Part shown: positions 1 through 6,983 of the stretch, one piece after another | Layout of the letters: every line of letters starts with the position of its first letter | Position numbering within the stretch: the stretch's first letter is position 1 | NCBI GenBank assembly: GCA_965602635.1 | Contig: CBFCZU010000199.1 | Location: forward strand, 1 to 7,920 | DNA: 7,920 nucleotides | Reading direction: 5' to 3' | DNA from: CBFCZU01 sp965602635 | Lineage (GTDB): Bacteria; Planctomycetota; Phycisphaerae; SM23-33 | Notes under the pieces: model-generated | What the model was told of the DNA's origin: nothing | Database searches by the model: none | Seen by the model: the letters and a program-made list of their open reading frames with translations, nothing else | Program-made: the position numbers and the translations under genes

Positions 1-5
1 CACGA

Positions 6-458
6 TTGGGCCACTACTGCTGGGTCTGCGGGCGCACCCGCGCCAACGAGAAGTTCTCGGGCAAGGGCCATGCACGGCACATATGCAGGGATTGCGCGCG
101 GCTGCCGCGGGAGGATCACGACCGAGCGCAGGCCCTCATGGACATTGAAGGGCTCCTTCATCAGAGCAACATCTCCGCCAGGAACATCGCGCGTCTGAAG
201 CGTCTGTGCGGATCGCCCAACGAGGAGGACCGGCGGAAAGCCGCCCTGGTCCTGGAGGTGGCACGGGCCAAGCCCGGAAAGCGCCAACGCTGGGGATTCC
301 TGTCACAGAGCAACCCGGCTCTGGTGGAGCGCCTCATGGAAGAGGGACTGCTGCCGGAATACGCCTTTCTGGCCTGGGAAGCTGCGCTGGAGCACGCAGA
401 GGCTCTTGCCGAAGAGGGCGAAGGCACCGAGGGCGTGGAGGGCACGGAGGAACGCTAA
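6..458 (+). CDS. Zinc-ribbon protein, 5' end unresolved
   Basis: Small hydrophilic protein, 150 aa if translation begins at the TTG at 6-8. The frame stays open to the left edge, so the true start may lie outside the window. Two CxxC pairs (Cys5/Cys8 and Cys27/Cys30), separated by a basic Gly/Lys/His-rich segment (NEKFSGKGHARH, 14-25), make a treble-clef or zinc-ribbon metal site. This looks like the short conserved bacterial proteins whose N-terminus has a CxxCGR...FSGKGH...CxxC pattern; I know no proven function for them. Residues about 45-120 look helical and charged, and the C-terminal tail is Glu/Gly-rich (about 132-150), probably disordered. The stop at 456-458 lies 4 nt before the next start, so the two genes are probably co-transcribed. 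A role in nucleic-acid or protein binding is plausible from the fold only. Confidence 0.75.
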   Translation: MGHYCWVCGRTRANEKFSGKGHARHICRDCARLPREDHDRAQALMDIEGLLHQSNISARNIARLKRLCGSPNEEDRRKAALVLEVARAKPGKRQRWGFLSQSNPALVERLMEEGLLPEYAFLAWEAALEHAEALAEEGEGTEGVEGTEER

Positions 459-462
459 CGGA

Positions 463-1128
463 ATGATCCAGGACATCCAGCGAATCGAATACCGCAGCGG
501 CGTGTTGCCCAAGGGCATGAGACGCAGCAGCCTGCCGGTGCAGACGTGGAAGGGATCGAAGATCCCCGTTGAGTTGCGGAAGGCGATCATCCGCGAGAAC
601 GCCCTGAACTGCGGCGGCGTCTACGGTAACAGGGCCGCCGCAGAGCCGGCCGAGTACGATCACCTCAGGATCGTCCTGACGGATGATACCGTCGACATCG
701 AGGTGTTCAACCACCGGCTGCTCCTGGCGAGTGGCGATGACTACTTCCGCCGGGTCCATCGGGTCCTGCGCAAGCTCAACAAGGCTTACATGACCGTCCC
801 AGAGGTCTTCACCCCCGAGCAGCGGGTGGGTGCCGACCCCCGGCTGCCGGTGCCGCCCGGCGGCACGTTCACGTATCGCGACCAAGCCAACGTGATAACA
901 TTGCTGGCGTTCCGCAACGGGCCTATCGAGGACCTGCACGCCGGGCAGTACTCCGCGTTGCTTGAGGACCCGGATCTGTCCAGGATCACAGATGAAGAGA
1001 TGAAGACGATCATGATCGCCGCCAGCACGAAGCTTGCCGAGTTATTGGCGATGCGGGACTCCAACCCGGAGGCCTTCGCGCAGACGCTCTCGGTGAACTG
1101 GCGGCAGGTCAGGAACTGGGAGCGATAG
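463..1128 (+). CDS. Hypothetical protein, 221 aa, downstream partner of the zinc-ribbon gene
   Basis: I do not recognise the family. The ATG at 463 is preferred over the in-frame ATG at 406, because the latter would put 53 nt inside the preceding gene, and GGAGG lies at 446-450, 12 nt before 463 (a rather long spacer). The protein is soluble, with no signal peptide or membrane segment. Features: a basic N-terminus (VLPKGMRRSSLPVQTWKGSK, 14-33); a mixed alpha/beta middle with an acidic patch (VLTDDTVDIEVFNH, 71-84) and an Arg/Lys-rich helix (DYFRRVHRVLRKLNKAY, 93-109); then RNGPIEDLHAG (151-161), followed by an acidic helical C-terminus (ITDEEMKTIMIAASTKLAELL, about 175-195). The 4-nt gap to the zinc-ribbon gene suggests an operon and a joint function, but nothing in the sequence identifies it. 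Confidence 0.8.
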   Translation: MIQDIQRIEYRSGVLPKGMRRSSLPVQTWKGSKIPVELRKAIIRENALNCGGVYGNRAAAEPAEYDHLRIVLTDDTVDIEVFNHRLLLASGDDYFRRVHRVLRKLNKAYMTVPEVFTPEQRVGADPRLPVPPGGTFTYRDQANVITLLAFRNGPIEDLHAGQYSALLEDPDLSRITDEEMKTIMIAASTKLAELLAMRDSNPEAFAQTLSVNWRQVRNWER

Positions 1129-1138
1129 CAGGCCTTCG

Positions 1139-1372
1139 GACTTCCCCGGCCCCCCTCGCCCTGCTACAATCCCCGGCCTTATGACCTTCACACCATGGCA
1201 CTTCATCGTCGTAGCCGTTGCCGGATGGATGAACCGGCAACAGCAGAAGGTGATCGAGCATCCCCGCGGAGAGAAGCGAATCCTGCAGTGGGGATTCCGT
1301 GGCAAACGTCCGCCGCCGGGCGACGCTCAGGGACAGCGCCTCACCATGGAGGGCAAGGGGCTCGCAACCAGG
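1139..1372 (+). mobile_element. Left-end remnant of an insertion sequence related to the one at 5638-6876
   Basis: The block starts with GACTTCCCCG at 1139-1148, identical to 5638-5647, the left end of the complete element. A second shared word, GCTACAA, lies at 1163-1169 (5659-5665 in the other copy). After this comes a transposase start that aligns with the start of the intact transposase. Similarity fades after about codon 64, and no right end is visible before the beta-helix gene. It is therefore a 5' solo fragment left by deletion or an old partial copy. It begins only about 10 nt after the stop of the upstream 221-aa gene. Confidence 0.72.
1181..1372 (+). pseudogene. Decayed N-terminal fragment of rve-type transposase
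   Basis: Translation from the ATG at 1181 (MTF.PW.FI.VA.AGWMNRQQQ.VIE) matches residues 1-64 of the intact transposase at 5719. By hand I count about 35 identities in 64, densest in the first 27 residues. The second half has lost the leucines and charges of the coiled coil (for example, three Leu replaced by three Pro near residue 45), as expected without selection. The catalytic core is absent. No stop codon interrupts the frame, and it continues in frame through 1373-1462 into the beta-helix gene, so an automatic caller would merge them into a 776-aa protein. I treat the fusion as artefactual because the downstream gene has its own RBS, start and signal peptide. Confidence 0.75.
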
Positions 1373-1462
1373 GCCCACGATCACTGCCCTTCCACAGACC
1401 AGACGTCTCACCTCAGGCAATCGCGGGTCCCGCTGAACAGCCGGGCCAGAGGAGAATTCTCC

Positions 1463-3511
1463 ATGAGAGCACGTGCACTCGTGACGATGGTCCTGATCCT
1501 GGGGGCGGGGGGGCGAGCCGTCGCACGGGATGCCTCGGGCCCAGCATCAGGGAAGGCCTTCGAGCCGTTCGCCGACGTCTGGACGCACGTCTCGCCCACC
1601 TCGGCGGTGGTGTACTGGCAGAACGGGGCGGAGGCCCGACACGTCGAGGCGGCCGGCAAGGGTTACGTGGAGTATGGTCCGACGGGAGATTACGGCAAGA
1701 AGACGCCCGAGTTCTCCCTCCCGCCGGTCTGCAAGGAAGTGTCCGACAAGGTCAGGGTCTTTCAGGAGCCATGCTGGAGCCAACTGCATCGGCTCACCGG
1801 GCTGCCGGGCGGCAGGCCCTGCCACTTCCGCCCCGTATACGTCTCCCCGGACGGCAGGACGATCAAGGGCAAAGACAGCGTCCTGACGCTCCGCCCGCAC
1901 GCAGAAGCGATCAGCCTGCCGGGTGAGCTTCGCGGCCCGCCGTACGTCCTCGACAGGGCGGGGGCGACCTACCTGCTGCGATCCGATCTGGACGCCGACG
2001 GAACCGCCATCGAGATCGCCGCCGACAACGTCACGCTGGACCTGGACGGCCACACGATCGCCTACGGCCGCAAGGCTCTGGACAACGTCTACGGGATGAC
2101 CGCCAGGAGACGCACGGGCGTGAAGATCGTCAACGGCGTCATCGAGGAAGGGCCCGGCGCGGGCCGCCGCCGCTATCCCGTGCTCCTCCGGGGCTGCCGG
2201 AAGGTAGAGGTCGCGGGCCTGAGCGTTACGTACCACGGCAAGGACGGCCAGGGGATCCTCTTCTCGTGGCAGGGCGCGGGCAGCAACGTGCACCACAACC
2301 TGATCTACGACAAGGGGACGACCACGACGAGCCGCCATCAGCAGATCGCGGGGATTCACTTCAGCCCCGCCGTCGGCAGCGGCGGGTCGAGGGCCCACCA
2401 CAACATCATCTTGCGGGCCCGGCAGACGGGCATCCAGTTCGGCGCTTCGGAGTCCGCCGCCCGACAGGGCAAGCCGCAGACGGAGGACGTCGAGATTTGC
2501 AACAACATGGTTTATCTCGGCTCCTGCATGACCAACTCCATGGGGGTTTCCGTCGCCGGCGCCGTCAAGGGCTTCGGGTTGAGGAACAATCGCATCTACG
2601 GCCGCGGCGAGATGCCCGAATGCGTCTTCGTGGGAACGGGCGCCTCCTACGGCAAGGTGTCCCGCAACTACACGTACTCCCGCTCGACCGGCAAGGTCAG
2701 CAAGGAGTATGGCTCCAGCAGCAGTCTCAGCTCGGCCCTGCGCCTCTGCTGGGGGCCGCACCACGTCGAGGTCTTCGAGAATACGTTCATCACCACGTCG
2801 GGCCTGACGGACGGGTTCCGCGGGAACGCGCGGAACGTCTGGGCCGCGTGTGCTGATCCCCGACAGGTGGAGTGGAGGACCTCCGGCGAGATCGACATCC
2901 ACGACAACGAGATCGTCGCCCTGACCGAGGCGCCCGGCGAGGTGTACGCCCGGGCGATCACCGTCTGCGGGCATCACGAGGCCAGCTCGCGCGGGTTGAG
3001 GTTCCGCAACAACCGGGTCACGACCAACGCCAACTGCGTAGTCCTCTCGGAGAGCTACGGCTGCGGGTCCTCGGATGTGGTGTTCCTCGGGAATACCTTC
3101 GTCAAGGCGGACGCGCCGGGGGCTTTCCAGTGGCTCCGCTGCGGCTACTGGGACAAACCCACCACCGGCAGCGCATTCATCGACTGCCGCTTCGCGGGCG
3201 GCGCCTCACTCGATGACGTCGTGTTCGACGGCACGCGCACGCGGGACTTCTCCGTCGGCTGGACGCTCACCGTGGAGACGCAGGCGGGCGCTGCCGTGGC
3301 CATCACCGACAAGGCCGGGAAGGAGGTCTTCCGGGGCAAGGCCGACGCGTCCGGGCTCTGCCGTGCGCACCTGATGCAGTACCGTCAGACACCCGAGGGG
3401 AAGACGCCGCTGACGCCGCACGTGGTGAAGGTGACCTACGGGTCGAAGTCGGCGACGAGAACCGTAACCGTGCGCCAGGCTTGCCGGATCGAGGTCCGTC
3501 CGGGGGAGTAG
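1463..3511 (+). CDS. Secreted right-handed parallel beta-helix protein
   Basis: 682 aa, predicted exported. Start chosen at the ATG at 1463: GGAGA at 1451-1455 sits 7 nt upstream, and residues 1-21 form a signal peptide (basic RAR, hydrophobic ALVTMVLILGAGG, cleavage site AVA before Arg22). Residues about 35-145 look like an FN3/purple-acid-phosphatase-N type beta-sandwich (SPTSAVVYWQNG, YVEYGPTGDYG, HRLTGLPGG...CHFRPVYVSPDGRT). Residues about 180-590 are a parallel beta-helix: coil after coil carries an HxN/NN turn (VHHNLIYD, AHHNIILRA, ICNNMVYLG, LRNNRIYGRG, VFENTFITT, IHDNEIVAL, FRNNRVTTN), an asparagine-ladder pattern. Residues about 600-672 are a second beta-sandwich (AVAITDKAGKEVFRGKADASG...TVTV). 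The family includes polysaccharide lyases, hydrolases and binding proteins; I cannot assign catalytic residues. Eleven or so cysteines suggest an extracytoplasmic site. It converges on the transglutaminase-like gene. Confidence 0.9.
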   Translation: MRARALVTMVLILGAGGRAVARDASGPASGKAFEPFADVWTHVSPTSAVVYWQNGAEARHVEAAGKGYVEYGPTGDYGKKTPEFSLPPVCKEVSDKVRVFQEPCWSQLHRLTGLPGGRPCHFRPVYVSPDGRTIKGKDSVLTLRPHAEAISLPGELRGPPYVLDRAGATYLLRSDLDADGTAIEIAADNVTLDLDGHTIAYGRKALDNVYGMTARRRTGVKIVNGVIEEGPGAGRRRYPVLLRGCRKVEVAGLSVTYHGKDGQGILFSWQGAGSNVHHNLIYDKGTTTTSRHQQIAGIHFSPAVGSGGSRAHHNIILRARQTGIQFGASESAARQGKPQTEDVEICNNMVYLGSCMTNSMGVSVAGAVKGFGLRNNRIYGRGEMPECVFVGTGASYGKVSRNYTYSRSTGKVSKEYGSSSSLSSALRLCWGPHHVEVFENTFITTSGLTDGFRGNARNVWAACADPRQVEWRTSGEIDIHDNEIVALTEAPGEVYARAITVCGHHEASSRGLRFRNNRVTTNANCVVLSESYGCGSSDVVFLGNTFVKADAPGAFQWLRCGYWDKPTTGSAFIDCRFAGGASLDDVVFDGTRTRDFSVGWTLTVETQAGAAVAITDKAGKEVFRGKADASGLCRAHLMQYRQTPEGKTPLTPHVVKVTYGSKSATRTVTVRQACRIEVRPGE

Positions 3512-3537
3512 CATCGGCAAGCGGAACGCGACCGCCG
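3512..3537. other. Convergent intergenic gap
   Basis: Twenty-six bases separate the stop of the beta-helix gene from the stop of the transglutaminase-like gene. There is no clear hairpin plus T-tract, so no intrinsic terminator is supported. Transcripts from the two strands may overlap unless termination is Rho-dependent. Confidence 0.6.
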
Positions 3538-5544
3538 CTACGGGGCGCCGTCCCGAGGCTCGGCGCGCTTCGGGCCGACCGGAAGGCTCGAGGGACTGTC
3601 GCTGCCGCCGTCATACAGCGACAGCCGGAGCCATTTCATGAGCGGCTTCTCCTTGCCGCCCACAAGGATGGGATAGGCGAAGGGCACCCGCCGGACGATC
3701 TGCGTGTGGGTCTTCTCCACCATGCGGCCGGCCTCTTCCTGCTCCCAACAGAACGTCACTTCCATCGGCAAGGTCGACGTGCGTCCTGGCGGCTGGTAGT
3801 CCAGGTCGATCCGGAATGCCGACAGCAACGTCAGGTCGTTCGTCGAGCGAACGAAACGATACTTCAGGAAGACGGTGCGTGCGTTCTCCGGCCAGCCCAA
3901 CGTGGTCTCGTAGAACGGGGTGTACCGATTCGGCACGGTGCTGCCCGGTCGGGTCCACCTCGACGTCATGCGCTGCTTTTTCCACTGGGTGCCGTTGGCG
4001 GAATAGAGCATCTCGTTGAGGTCCCCCTCGACCGTGAGCAGCCGCCCACCCCAGCGGACCTGGCGGACCGGCCCGGAGGCGTCGATCTTGAGCACGATGC
4101 TGCTGTCCTTGCCGGCGTCCTTCGCTCGCAGCGTGGCGGATCCGGGCCTCCCCCCGGGCGCCACATTCTCCTCGGCCACGACGTGCGCCCGCCACTCCGC
4201 TGTTTCCAGGCTCGGGTAGATCGTGAAGGTCTCCACCTGCTCCCCGGCCGATACGCGGACGGTCGTTCTCCCGCTCCGCAGAGCCGGCAGGCTGAGCGGG
4301 TTGACCTGCACCACCGTGCTCGTCGACAGGCCGGCCACACGGATCGACCGCGCCGACGGGCTGTCCAAGATCAGCCTCACCAGGTACTCCCACCCCCCAG
4401 CCACGTGCTCACGCAGGGCTGACTTCCGACGGCCGGCGGCGATTGGCGCGAGCTCCTTCCAGCTCGCGCCCTGGTCGGCGGAGACCAGCATCCTGACCCG
4501 ACCGTCCTCGCCGGCGGCGAAGTCGCTTTCCACCCAGGCGCCCGTGATCGTGTACGGCGTGGCCACCCGCCAGATCAGTTCCGCCGGCCTGCCCGGCCGG
4601 ACGGGCGCCAGCAACCGCCCGTCGGCGTCGGCGGCGACGTTGTCTGTCTTCTCGAACAGGTCCTGCCAGCCTTTCAGCCGGAAGTCCGGGCGGAACTCCC
4701 ACCGACCGTTGGCGATGCCGGCGCCCTTCGTGTTAAAGCGGTACGGCTTGCGGGACATGCTCGCCTTCAGCCCCAGCCGATGCCTGCCGCGATCGTCGGC
4801 CCGTTTGCCGGGCGTGTTGCTGGACCTCCAGTAGTCCGGACCATCGCCCAGCGGATGCCAGTACCGCGTGAAGGCCTCGTTCCTGCGAAGCGTGAAGTTC
4901 ATCCGGTGGCCGATCTCGAAATCATCGAAGGGCTCGACGCGGCTGATCCGGCCGCGGCTGTCGCGGGTGGCCTTGTAGAAACGCTGGGAGACGGTCACGT
5001 CGCTGACTTCGCCGTCCGGCGTGCGGACGTACCGGCCGTTGGTCGCATCGAAGTTGTGCCATCGCCCGCCGTAGTAGACCTCTCCCGTGGTATGCCCCCC
5101 CAGTTGCCAGTACCGAACGTCGAACCCCGCCTCCGCCCACAGGGCCGTCGTCAGCGCAGCGTCCTGCTGGCAGATGATGGCCGGATAGCAGTTCAGAAGC
5201 AGGATCGGGTCGTACACGGCCCGGCCCTTCTCTCTCGGGTAGAAAGCCGGGTACCAGTAGCGGCGGTCGTGAGCAACCCAGAACAGCGCGAGACACTTCT
5301 CTTCGTCCGGCATGTCCGGCCGGACGACGGCGCGGACTACGGACTCCAGGGAGGTGAGGTCCGGCCCCACATCCGTCAGCAGTCTCACCTGGCACAGCCG
5401 GCCGACCGGCGCCGGCTGCGCGGCCGCGGGTGCAGCCGGTTGGGCGCCGCGGATTCCTGCTGCGGCAGACAGGCACGCCAGGAGGCAAGCGGCCGGCGCG
5501 GCCATGGAGCCTCTTGCCGCTCGCGCAATGGTTGGAAGCGTCAT
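3538..5544 (-). CDS. Exported transglutaminase-like protein with Asp-box motif
   Basis: 668 aa, starting at the ATG at 5544-5542 with GAAAGG about 8 nt upstream. The frame runs to a Met at 5622, but that extension is Arg-rich and has no RBS. Another in-frame ATG at residue 14 is possible. Residues 1-34 form a signal peptide, followed by an Ala/Pro linker (35-47). Residues about 80-190 are a transglutaminase-like domain. Cys125 begins a helix (CQQDAALTTALWAEAGF), His151 is in GGHTTGEVYYGGRW, and Asp166 is in NFDATN. This matches the family pattern C...GHxxxEVY..G.W...D and gives an apparently intact Cys-His-Asp triad. SADQGASW (355-362) fits the sialidase-type Asp-box S/T-x-D-x-G-x-x-W, with a looser echo at YSANGTQW (514-521). 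Most of residues 280-640 look like beta-sandwich modules. Family members act as proteases, peptide N-glycanases or cross-linkers; the substrate here is unknown. Confidence 0.88.
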   Translation of the reverse strand: MTLPTIARAARGSMAAPAACLLACLSAAAGIRGAQPAAPAAAQPAPVGRLCQVRLLTDVGPDLTSLESVVRAVVRPDMPDEEKCLALFWVAHDRRYWYPAFYPREKGRAVYDPILLLNCYPAIICQQDAALTTALWAEAGFDVRYWQLGGHTTGEVYYGGRWHNFDATNGRYVRTPDGEVSDVTVSQRFYKATRDSRGRISRVEPFDDFEIGHRMNFTLRRNEAFTRYWHPLGDGPDYWRSSNTPGKRADDRGRHRLGLKASMSRKPYRFNTKGAGIANGRWEFRPDFRLKGWQDLFEKTDNVAADADGRLLAPVRPGRPAELIWRVATPYTITGAWVESDFAAGEDGRVRMLVSADQGASWKELAPIAAGRRKSALREHVAGGWEYLVRLILDSPSARSIRVAGLSTSTVVQVNPLSLPALRSGRTTVRVSAGEQVETFTIYPSLETAEWRAHVVAEENVAPGGRPGSATLRAKDAGKDSSIVLKIDASGPVRQVRWGGRLLTVEGDLNEMLYSANGTQWKKQRMTSRWTRPGSTVPNRYTPFYETTLGWPENARTVFLKYRFVRSTNDLTLLSAFRIDLDYQPPGRTSTLPMEVTFCWEQEEAGRMVEKTHTQIVRRVPFAYPILVGGKEKPLMKWLRLSLYDGGSDSPSSLPVGPKRAEPRDGAP

Positions 5545-5637
5545 GGTCGAGGCCTTTCGCTCGTGTCGTCGGCAAGCAGGCGCAACGTTCCTTGAACCAC
5601 CGGTTCGTCGGAGCCGGCTCACGTAGATTCCTTCGCT

Positions 5638-5646
5638 GACTTCCCC
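5638..5646 (+). repeat. Left terminal inverted repeat (candidate)
   Basis: GACTTCCCC pairs with the reverse complement of 6868-6876 with one mismatch. The same word opens the IS remnant at 1139, and this recurrence is the main support. Confidence 0.5.
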
Positions 5647-5681
5647 GTATGGCGTGGGGCTACAAGTCCCGGTCCCGCTGG

Positions 5682-5710
5682 TTGCCTGCCTGGCTCCGGA
5701 TCACTACCAT
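5682..5710 (+). promoter_or_regulatory. Candidate transposase promoter, possibly leaderless
   Basis: TTGCCT (5682-5687), 17 nt spacer, TACCAT (5705-5710), with the transposase ATG only 8 nt further on and no Shine-Dalgarno sequence between. In the remnant copy TACAAT (1165-1170) sits 10 nt before the ATG at 1181, so a -10-like hexamer just upstream of the start is kept in both copies. That spacing would give a transcript starting at or very near the ATG. Confidence 0.4.
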
Positions 5711-5718
5711 CTTCGTCC

Positions 5719-6795
5719 ATGACCTTCAACCCATGGACCTTCATCACGGTGGCCATCGCCGGCTGGATGAACCGGCAGCAACAGGAGGTGATCGAATACC
5801 TCCGCGAGGAGAACCGAATCTTGCGAGAGAAGCTCGGCGACAAACGGCTGCTCCTGAACGCCGAGCAGAAACGCCGCCTGGCCGTGAAAGGCAAGGCGCT
5901 TGGCCGACGGTTGCTCGAGCAATTCGGCACGCTGTTCTCGCCTGGGACCATATTGCGCTGGCACCGCATGCTCATCGCGCGCAAGTACGACGGTAGTGCG
6001 AATCGGCGACCTGGTCCTCCGGCCACGAAGGCCAACATGATCCGCGACCTCGTCGTGCGGATGGCGGACGAGAACCCAGGCTGGGGCTATGGCCGAATCC
6101 ACGGTGAGCTCAAGGGCCTCGGCTTTGACGTCCACTGGCAGACAGTGCGGCGTGTGATGCGCGAGCATGGCTTCCTGGACGACCCGGATCGGCCGGAGAA
6201 GACGCGGTGGAGGGACTTCCTCCGGTCGCACTGGGAGAGCATCGCAGCTTGCGACTTCTTCACGCTCGAAGCATGGACAATGACCGGCCTGACACGATTC
6301 CTGGTGTTCTTCGTGATCGATCTGGCCACGCGTCGCGTCGAGATCGTCGGGATCGATCGCCGTCCGAACGAGAAGTGGATGCTCCAGCAGGCGCGGAATC
6401 TCACCGACGCGGACGACGGCTTCCTGAAGGACAATCGGATCCTGATCCACGACCGTGATCCGCTGTTCACGGAGCAGTTCCGTGCCACGCTGAAGGCCAC
6501 GGGCGTGCGGGCATTGAAGCTGCCGAAGCGGTCGCCGAATCTGAACGCATATGCAGAGTCGTATGTGAGGGGAGCAAAACGCGAATGCTCGGACAAGATG
6601 ATTCTCTTTGGTGAGGCCCACGTTCGCTACGTCGTCGAATGCCAGGCGGCGCATTACAACAATGAGAGGCCACACCAAGGCCTGGGCAACCGGCGGATCA
6701 ACGAGCCGGAGGAGCCTCCGCCTAAGGATGGCCCCGTTCTCTGCCGGGAGCGTCTGGGTGGCCTGCTGAAGAGCTACTACCGGGAAGCAGCATGA
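5719..6795 (+). CDS. Transposase with integrase (rve) catalytic core
   Basis: 358 aa in one uninterrupted frame. It catalyses DNA strand transfer for the surrounding element. Residues about 15-60 are a Gln/Glu/Leu-rich helix likely to be a coiled coil (MNRQQQEVIEYLREENRIL onward). Residues about 60-90 and 105-152 look like helix-turn-helix DNA-binding units; GWGYGRIHGELKGLG (121-135) matches the HTH preceding the core in IS3-OrfB-like transposases. In the rve core, Asp179 (ACDFF), Asp245 (IHDRDPLF) and Glu280 (NLNAYAES) form the DDE triad, with 34 residues between the last two, one fewer than the common DD(35)E spacing. YNNERPHQGLGN (313-324) is the usual motif after the core. All catalytic residues are present, so the protein may be active. 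No strong RBS precedes the ATG; the start is supported by alignment with the remnant at 1181. I cannot name the ISfinder family with certainty. Confidence 0.93.
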   Translation: MTFNPWTFITVAIAGWMNRQQQEVIEYLREENRILREKLGDKRLLLNAEQKRRLAVKGKALGRRLLEQFGTLFSPGTILRWHRMLIARKYDGSANRRPGPPATKANMIRDLVVRMADENPGWGYGRIHGELKGLGFDVHWQTVRRVMREHGFLDDPDRPEKTRWRDFLRSHWESIAACDFFTLEAWTMTGLTRFLVFFVIDLATRRVEIVGIDRRPNEKWMLQQARNLTDADDGFLKDNRILIHDRDPLFTEQFRATLKATGVRALKLPKRSPNLNAYAESYVRGAKRECSDKMILFGEAHVRYVVECQAAHYNNERPHQGLGNRRINEPEEPPPKDGPVLCRERLGGLLKSYYREAA

Positions 6796-6823
6796 CGGCT
6801 TCAGTGTAGCGCGTGCACCTGAG

Positions 6824-6844
6824 AGGAAGCTCGAGGAGCTTCCT
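6824..6844. repeat. Perfect 9-bp stem hairpin after the transposase
   Basis: AGGAAGCTC (6824-6832) and GAGCTTCCT (6836-6844) are exact reverse complements around a 3-nt loop GAG. It lies 28 nt after the transposase stop and inside the proposed right end. There is no T-run after it, so it is not a canonical intrinsic terminator. It could still limit transcription or translation into or out of the element, or be a subterminal transposase-recognition structure. Confidence 0.6.
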
Positions 6845-6867
6845 GGACTGAGTCGGGCAATGGCAGA

Positions 6868-6876
6868 GCGGAAGTC
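6868..6876 (-). repeat. Right terminal inverted repeat (candidate)
   Basis: GCGGAAGTC, read on the minus strand as GACTTCCGC, matches the left end in 8 of 9 positions. The match is short, and no second copy of the right end exists in the window to confirm it. Confidence 0.42.
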
Positions 6877-6983
6877 GTCGGCCCGGCGCGCCGAGAGGCA
6901 CCCACCGGGACGTGGCCGCTCCTGGAGCAGAGCCGGCGCATCCGTTCAGTGTGCGCTTGTACGCTGTGGCAGGGAGCACGCTG

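Larger units (their letters stand above)
5638..6876 (+). mobile_element. Insertion sequence with rve-type DDE transposase, about 1.24 kb
   Basis: The left boundary is placed at GACTTCCCCG (5638-5647), shared with the remnant at 1139-1148. The right boundary is placed at GCGGAAGTC (6868-6876), whose reverse complement GACTTCCGC matches the left end at 8 of 9 positions. This gives 81 nt between the left end and the transposase start and 81 nt between its stop and the right end, a sensible symmetric size. I see no convincing target-site duplication (TTCGCT on the left, GTCGGC on the right), so the exact ends are provisional. The element lies 93 nt upstream of the transglutaminase-like start, in that gene's promoter side, and 107 nt before the next gene. 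Confidence 0.62.

Noticed and set aside
1547..2977. 476-aa minus-strand frame opposite the beta-helix gene
   Set aside because: It is a mirror frame of a clearly coding gene: rich in Ala, Arg, Val and Asp, with no domain pattern and no RBS.
4780..5595. Plus-strand frames opposite the transglutaminase-like gene (also 3481-4422 and 4223-4834)
   Set aside because: The minus-strand frame has the catalytic triad, the signal peptide and consistent codon use; the plus-strand frames have none of these.
5623..5644. Target-site duplication around the insertion sequence
   Set aside because: The flanks TTCGCT (left) and GTCGGC (right) share no repeat at the proposed ends. The CCTTCG seen before both left ends is offset by 2 nt between copies and is probably chance or poor boundary placement.
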